From the NCBI GenBank assembly GCA_026193355.1, contig JAPHTL010000136.1:1-8572 (forward strand): 8,572 nt of DNA, in the 5' to 3' direction. Source of the DNA: Rhodospirillales bacterium (GTDB lineage: Bacteria; Pseudomonadota; Alphaproteobacteria; Rhodospirillales; JAPHTL01). Position numbers and translations under genes: made by a program. How positions within the stretch are numbered: the stretch's first letter is position 1; every line of letters starts with the position of its first letter. The notes under the pieces are model-generated. The model had not been told where the DNA came from, made no database searches, and worked only from the letters and a program-made list of their open reading frames with translations. Positions 5,834 through 8,572 of the stretch are shown here, piece by piece.

Positions 5834-6892
5834 CTACGCGCCCCCCTCCACCATATCAAGGTTCAACGGCGTTCCACGCCTGATCGCCTGTGTGGCGCGC
5901 CGCCCGATAATATCCGGCAGGTGTTTGGGTGCAGCGCCATACCCCGGACGGATTGAACGGACATTCTGCGACGTAAAGGCCTCGCCCTGTGCAATGTCTT
6001 CCACGACATAAAGCGAACGGCGAAACACGACGTTGCCCTTTTCAGATTCCGTCCGGACATAGGAAACCGACCCCAGAGCATCCCACGCCGTTTGGCATCC
6101 TCCGACCAGTTCCGCCAGTTCTTGCGGTTCCAGCGAAAAGGCGGCATCGGGGCCGCCATCGGTGCGCGCCAGTGTAAAGTGTTTTTCGATAACGCACGCG
6201 CCCAGCGCCACTGCTGCGACGGAAACGGCGGTTCCCATCGTGTGGTCCGACAAACCGACCGACACATCGAAACGATCCGCCAGATCATTCATGGTGCGCA
6301 GGTTGGCCTCGGCTGGTTGGGTCGGATACCCGCTGACGCAATGAAGAAGGATCAGGTTATCGCAACCGCCGCGGCGCGCCGCATCAACGGCCTCGCCAAT
6401 CTCCTCAAGATCCGCCATGCCGGTGGAAAGGATCATCGGCTTGCCGGTTGCCGCGACCCGTTCGATAAGGGGAAGATCGACAGCCTCGAAAGAAGCGATC
6501 TTGTAGGCGGGCGCATCAAGGGATTCGAGGAAATCCACCGCCGTATGATCGAAGGGAGAGCTAAAGACCGTTATTCCCAGTTCCCTGCCTCTGGCAAAAA
6601 GGGCTTCGTGCCATTCCCAGGGCGTGTGGGCCTCTTCATAAAGATCATAAAGCGTACGGCCATCCCACAGGCCGCCCTTGATACGGAAGTCATCGGAATC
6701 GTGGTTGATGGTCAGGGTATCGGCCGTATAGGTCTGAAGCTTCACCGCATCGGCCCCGGCCTCACGCGCCGCCGCAAGAAGGGCGAAGGCGCGCCCAATC
6801 TCGCCGTTGTGGTTACCCGACATTTCGGCGATCACATAGGGCCGCTGGCCTGCGCCTATTGGCCGCCCTGAAATCGAAAATCCCTTGGACAT
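5834..6892 (-). CDS. pseI: Pseudaminic acid synthase PseI (NeuB/SpsE superfamily, SAF domain)
   Basis: The predicted protein has 352 residues. PseI condenses 2,4-diacylamido-2,4,6-trideoxy-L-altrose with phosphoenolpyruvate to form pseudaminic acid, in the cytoplasm. The NeuB-like TIM barrel (about 15-285) contains VIAEMSGNHNG (20-30), GADAVKLQTY (46-55), FSSPFD (110-115), YKIASFE (130-136), VGLSDHT (212-218) and IEKHFT (235-240). His217 and His238 match the two metal-binding histidines of NeuB enzymes. The C-terminal antifreeze-like SAF domain (about 290-350) contains FRRSLYVVEDI and VRSIRPGYGAAPKH. IKGGLWDGRTLYDLYEEAHT (71-90) is closely like the Campylobacter PseI sequence recalled for this region and argues against NeuB (sialic) or LegI (legionaminic). 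The length is the usual one. The start at 6892 is 7 bases after the formyltransferase stop, with a modest AAGG site 5 bases before it. Substrate assignment is strong by family, but a 4-formamido version of the substrate is possible here. Confidence 0.93.
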   Translation of the reverse strand: MSKGFSISGRPIGAGQRPYVIAEMSGNHNGEIGRAFALLAAAREAGADAVKLQTYTADTLTINHDSDDFRIKGGLWDGRTLYDLYEEAHTPWEWHEALFARGRELGITVFSSPFDHTAVDFLESLDAPAYKIASFEAVDLPLIERVAATGKPMILSTGMADLEEIGEAVDAARRGGCDNLILLHCVSGYPTQPAEANLRTMNDLADRFDVSVGLSDHTMGTAVSVAAVALGACVIEKHFTLARTDGGPDAAFSLEPQELAELVGGCQTAWDALGSVSYVRTESEKGNVVFRRSLYVVEDIAQGEAFTSQNVRSIRPGYGAAPKHLPDIIGRRATQAIRRGTPLNLDMVEGGA

Positions 6893-6899
6893 CCGGACC

Positions 6900-7532
6900 T
6901 TACGAACCTTTCTTCGTTACCGGAACATTGTCGCATGCCGCCCTGGACTTGAACAGCCCATGGCGGCGGCCGTAATCCTCCAGAACGGAAACCGGTGTAT
7001 CCCACCCTTTGCTCAGCAATGAATTGTGGGGCTCCCTGTCCTTGAGCCGATGCAGGCTTCCTGCGCCCTTCTGAGGTGTTCGTTGGCAGGAAAACGCTCT
7101 TATGGATGGCCATGTCTCGGCGAACAGGCCGCAAACGGTCTCCTGCAACAGGGCATATGATCCGGAAAGCGTTTCGCCATGCGGGAAAGATACTTCCTTC
7201 TGCGCGATCAGGTCTCCGGTATCGAGGCCTTCATCCACGTAATGGATACTCACCCCTTTCGGCGTACCCTCAAGGAAACTCCAGAAGTTTGGCTCGCTTC
7301 CACGGTTCCATGGAAGCATGGAGATATGAAGGTTGATGAATCGGTCGGGAAGAACACCAAGAACGTCCGGACGCAGGATGTGCCTATAGCCGTAGCTGAC
7401 GACGAAATCGGGGGCGAATTGGCGCAGGCTTTCTGCATCAAGGCGTTCATTGAACACGACCCCCTTATCGCCATGCGCTTCGATAACGCGCATGAGGGGA
7501 TCGGGATACGGTGAAAGGACAAGCACCCTCAT
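6900..7532 (-). CDS. Small sugar-type N-formyltransferase (Fmt/GART-like fold)
   Basis: The predicted protein has 210 residues from ATG 7532. Enzymes of this fold move a formyl group from N10-formyltetrahydrofolate to an amine. The catalytic set is present: INLHISMLPWNRG (66-78) gives Asn67 and His69, and HYVDEGLDTGDLI (97-109) gives Asp104, the Asn-His-Asp triad of Fmt and GART. The protein lacks the C-terminal tRNA-binding domain of methionyl-tRNA formyltransferase (about 310-315 residues), so it is not Fmt. The tail contains LHRLKDRE and GWDTP, seen in sugar-related formyltransferases. The ATG overlaps the pseG stop as ATGA (7532-7529). A GTG at 7541 is in frame but has no spacer to the GAAGG site, so ATG is preferred. 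Position between pseG and pseI suggests formylation of the 4-amine of the altrose precursor, the future N7 of pseudaminic acid. The amine made by the downstream aminotransferase is an alternative target. Confidence 0.87.
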   Translation of the reverse strand: MRVLVLSPYPDPLMRVIEAHGDKGVVFNERLDAESLRQFAPDFVVSYGYRHILRPDVLGVLPDRFINLHISMLPWNRGSEPNFWSFLEGTPKGVSIHYVDEGLDTGDLIAQKEVSFPHGETLSGSYALLQETVCGLFAETWPSIRAFSCQRTPQKGAGSLHRLKDREPHNSLLSKGWDTPVSVLEDYGRRHGLFKSRAACDNVPVTKKGS

Positions 7533-8572
7533 TCGCCGCACACCTTCACACAGGCTTCCGCGACGCGCCGGGCGCCCAAACCGTCACAGAGCGAAAAGGC
7601 GGCCGAGGACATTCCTTGCAAGGCGACATCATCCCGCCACAGGGACAGAACCTCGCCCATCAACGTCATCGCATCGACACCGCCGCCATCACCAACCACC
7701 CTTGCAGCGCCGGCTTCCTCCAAGCCTTGCGCAATAATCATCTGATTATCGGCCACGACGACAAGGACGCTGGGCAGGCCGAGGCAACACCTTTCCCAGG
7801 ATGTGCTTCCCGGCGCGCCGATAGCGAGGTCTGCATCCATCATCAATTCCGCCATCCGGTCCGTATCCACATGGACGGCGACATTAGACATGAATTTCGC
7901 CGCCGCGCGCACTTCGTCAATGAAGGGCGCAGCGCGTGAAAGAACCACGTCGACGGGAAAATCGAAACCGACATCCCTCATGGCCAGAAGCACCCTTCCC
8001 GCAATGTTTTGGGGGTCGGTCGCGCCCGGCGCAATCATCAGACGATGCGGCTTTCCCGCGTGTCTTTTATTCATGGTTCGATCGCGCAGCGTGGCGAACT
8101 CAGGCCGCAAAAGGGCATAGTCCGTCCCGATCAGAAACCGGCATCCCGCAGACACAAGACCTTCATACGCGGTCGATTGACGCCCATAGGTCTGGTCCAT
8201 CAGAAGATCGCAGTCATGGGGGCGGTCGGCCATGTCATCGATGACCAGAATCTTCCGCGCCCAGCCCCGACACGCCCCTTCGAATGCGGAATCCAGTTTG
8301 TAGTGATCAACGACCAGAAGATCACATCCACCCGGCCACCGGTCCCGCAACGGTTGGGGGTCGTCGATAATATAAGGATCGACACCGAGAGCCAGCCGAC
8401 CATCAAGCGCCGCAACAACAGCATCAGCGCCATCGGCACAGGCAAAAGCCGTTTCCCATCCCATGCCTTCAAGGGCGTCGGCCAGCGCAAGACACCGGGT
8501 TACATGCCCGCCACCGATGATCGGCGACGCATCGCAGCGAAAAACCGCAAGCGGTCTGGCTGCGTCAGACAT
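7529..8572 (-). CDS. pseG: UDP-2,4-diacetamido-2,4,6-trideoxy-beta-L-altropyranose hydrolase PseG
   Basis: The predicted protein has 347 residues if the ATG at the extreme window edge (8572-8570) is the start. PseG removes UDP from the diacylamido-altrose nucleotide sugar, giving the free sugar used by PseI. It has a GT-B-like two-domain fold related to MurG. Family marks: FRCDASPIIGGGHVTRC (11-27), in which the G.GH..R loop carries the expected catalytic His23; LLVVDHY (85-91); VIDDMADRPHDCDLLMDQ (110-127); LIGTDYALLRPEF (147-159); IAPGATDPQN (180-189); and GAPGSTSWE (252-260) in the UDP-binding half. There is no fused GNAT acetyltransferase domain, which some PseG proteins carry, so PseH activity is not supplied here. 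The upstream sequence is cut off, so an earlier start is possible, but the N terminus already aligns with the family start. SpsG of Bacillus is the same family. Confidence 0.9.
   Translation of the reverse strand: MSDAARPLAVFRCDASPIIGGGHVTRCLALADALEGMGWETAFACADGADAVVAALDGRLALGVDPYIIDDPQPLRDRWPGGCDLLVVDHYKLDSAFEGACRGWARKILVIDDMADRPHDCDLLMDQTYGRQSTAYEGLVSAGCRFLIGTDYALLRPEFATLRDRTMNKRHAGKPHRLMIAPGATDPQNIAGRVLLAMRDVGFDFPVDVVLSRAAPFIDEVRAAAKFMSNVAVHVDTDRMAELMMDADLAIGAPGSTSWERCCLGLPSVLVVVADNQMIIAQGLEEAGAARVVGDGGGVDAMTLMGEVLSLWRDDVALQGMSSAAFSLCDGLGARRVAEACVKVCGE
7541..7547 (-). promoter_or_regulatory. Ribosome binding site deciding the formyltransferase start
   Basis: On the minus strand this reads GAAGGTG, 8 bases before ATG 7532 and inside the 3' end of pseG. 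The in-frame GTG at 7541 partly overlaps this site, leaving only one base after GAAGG, so it is a poor start. Confidence 0.55.

Noticed and set aside
6092..6871. Plus-strand open frame of about 259 codons opposite pseI
   Set aside because: Antisense shadow of a clear PseI gene; Arg/Gly/His-rich translation without domain structure.
5834..6892. Annotation as sialic acid (NeuB) or legionaminic acid (LegI) synthase
   Set aside because: The IKGGLWD...LYDLYEEAHTP segment and overall match are PseI-type, and PseG is next door in place of a hydrolysing epimerase such as NeuC or LegG.
6900..7532. Annotation as methionyl-tRNA formyltransferase
   Set aside because: Only the catalytic domain is present (210 versus about 315 residues), the C-terminal tRNA-binding domain is missing, and the gene is embedded in a sugar operon.

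Overview
The window looks like a piece of an alphaproteobacterial chromosome, probably Rhodospirillales-like. This rests on the GC-rich, densely packed genes and the style of the flagellar hook-filament junction proteins; the exact taxon cannot be fixed from sequence reading alone. There are nine protein genes, almost no non-coding DNA, and no RNA gene, insertion sequence, CRISPR array or intergenic stretch above 300 bases.

Left block (1-1739, plus strand): the 3' end of flgK (hook-associated protein 1), then a complete flgL (hook-associated protein 3) 17 bases downstream. FlgL is unusually long because of a beta-rich, Gly/Thr/Ala-rich insert in its surface-exposed middle.

Right block (8572-1740, minus strand, transcribed leftward): seven tightly packed genes, each overlapping or within 7 bases of the next. 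In order of transcription they encode PseG-type UDP-sugar hydrolase, a small sugar-type N-formyltransferase, PseI-type pseudaminic acid synthase, an SpsF-type cytidylyltransferase, a Gfo/Idh/MocA oxidoreductase, a DegT/DnrJ/EryC1 PLP aminotransferase, and a GT-B-like putative glycosyltransferase. PseG, PseI and the cytidylyltransferase are the last steps of CMP-pseudaminic acid synthesis. The first steps (PseB dehydratase, PseC aminotransferase, any PseH acetyltransferase) are not in the window and may lie upstream, beyond 8572.

The two blocks meet tail to tail, with both stop codons sharing one TGATCA palindrome and no base between them. A nonulosonic acid operon beside flgKL suggests flagellin glycosylation.

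The most interesting points are the formyltransferase between pseG and pseI, which suggests an N-formylated pseudaminic acid; the coupled Gfo/Idh plus DegT pair of unknown substrate inside the operon; and the unclassified terminal glycosyltransferase as a candidate nonulosonic acid transferase.
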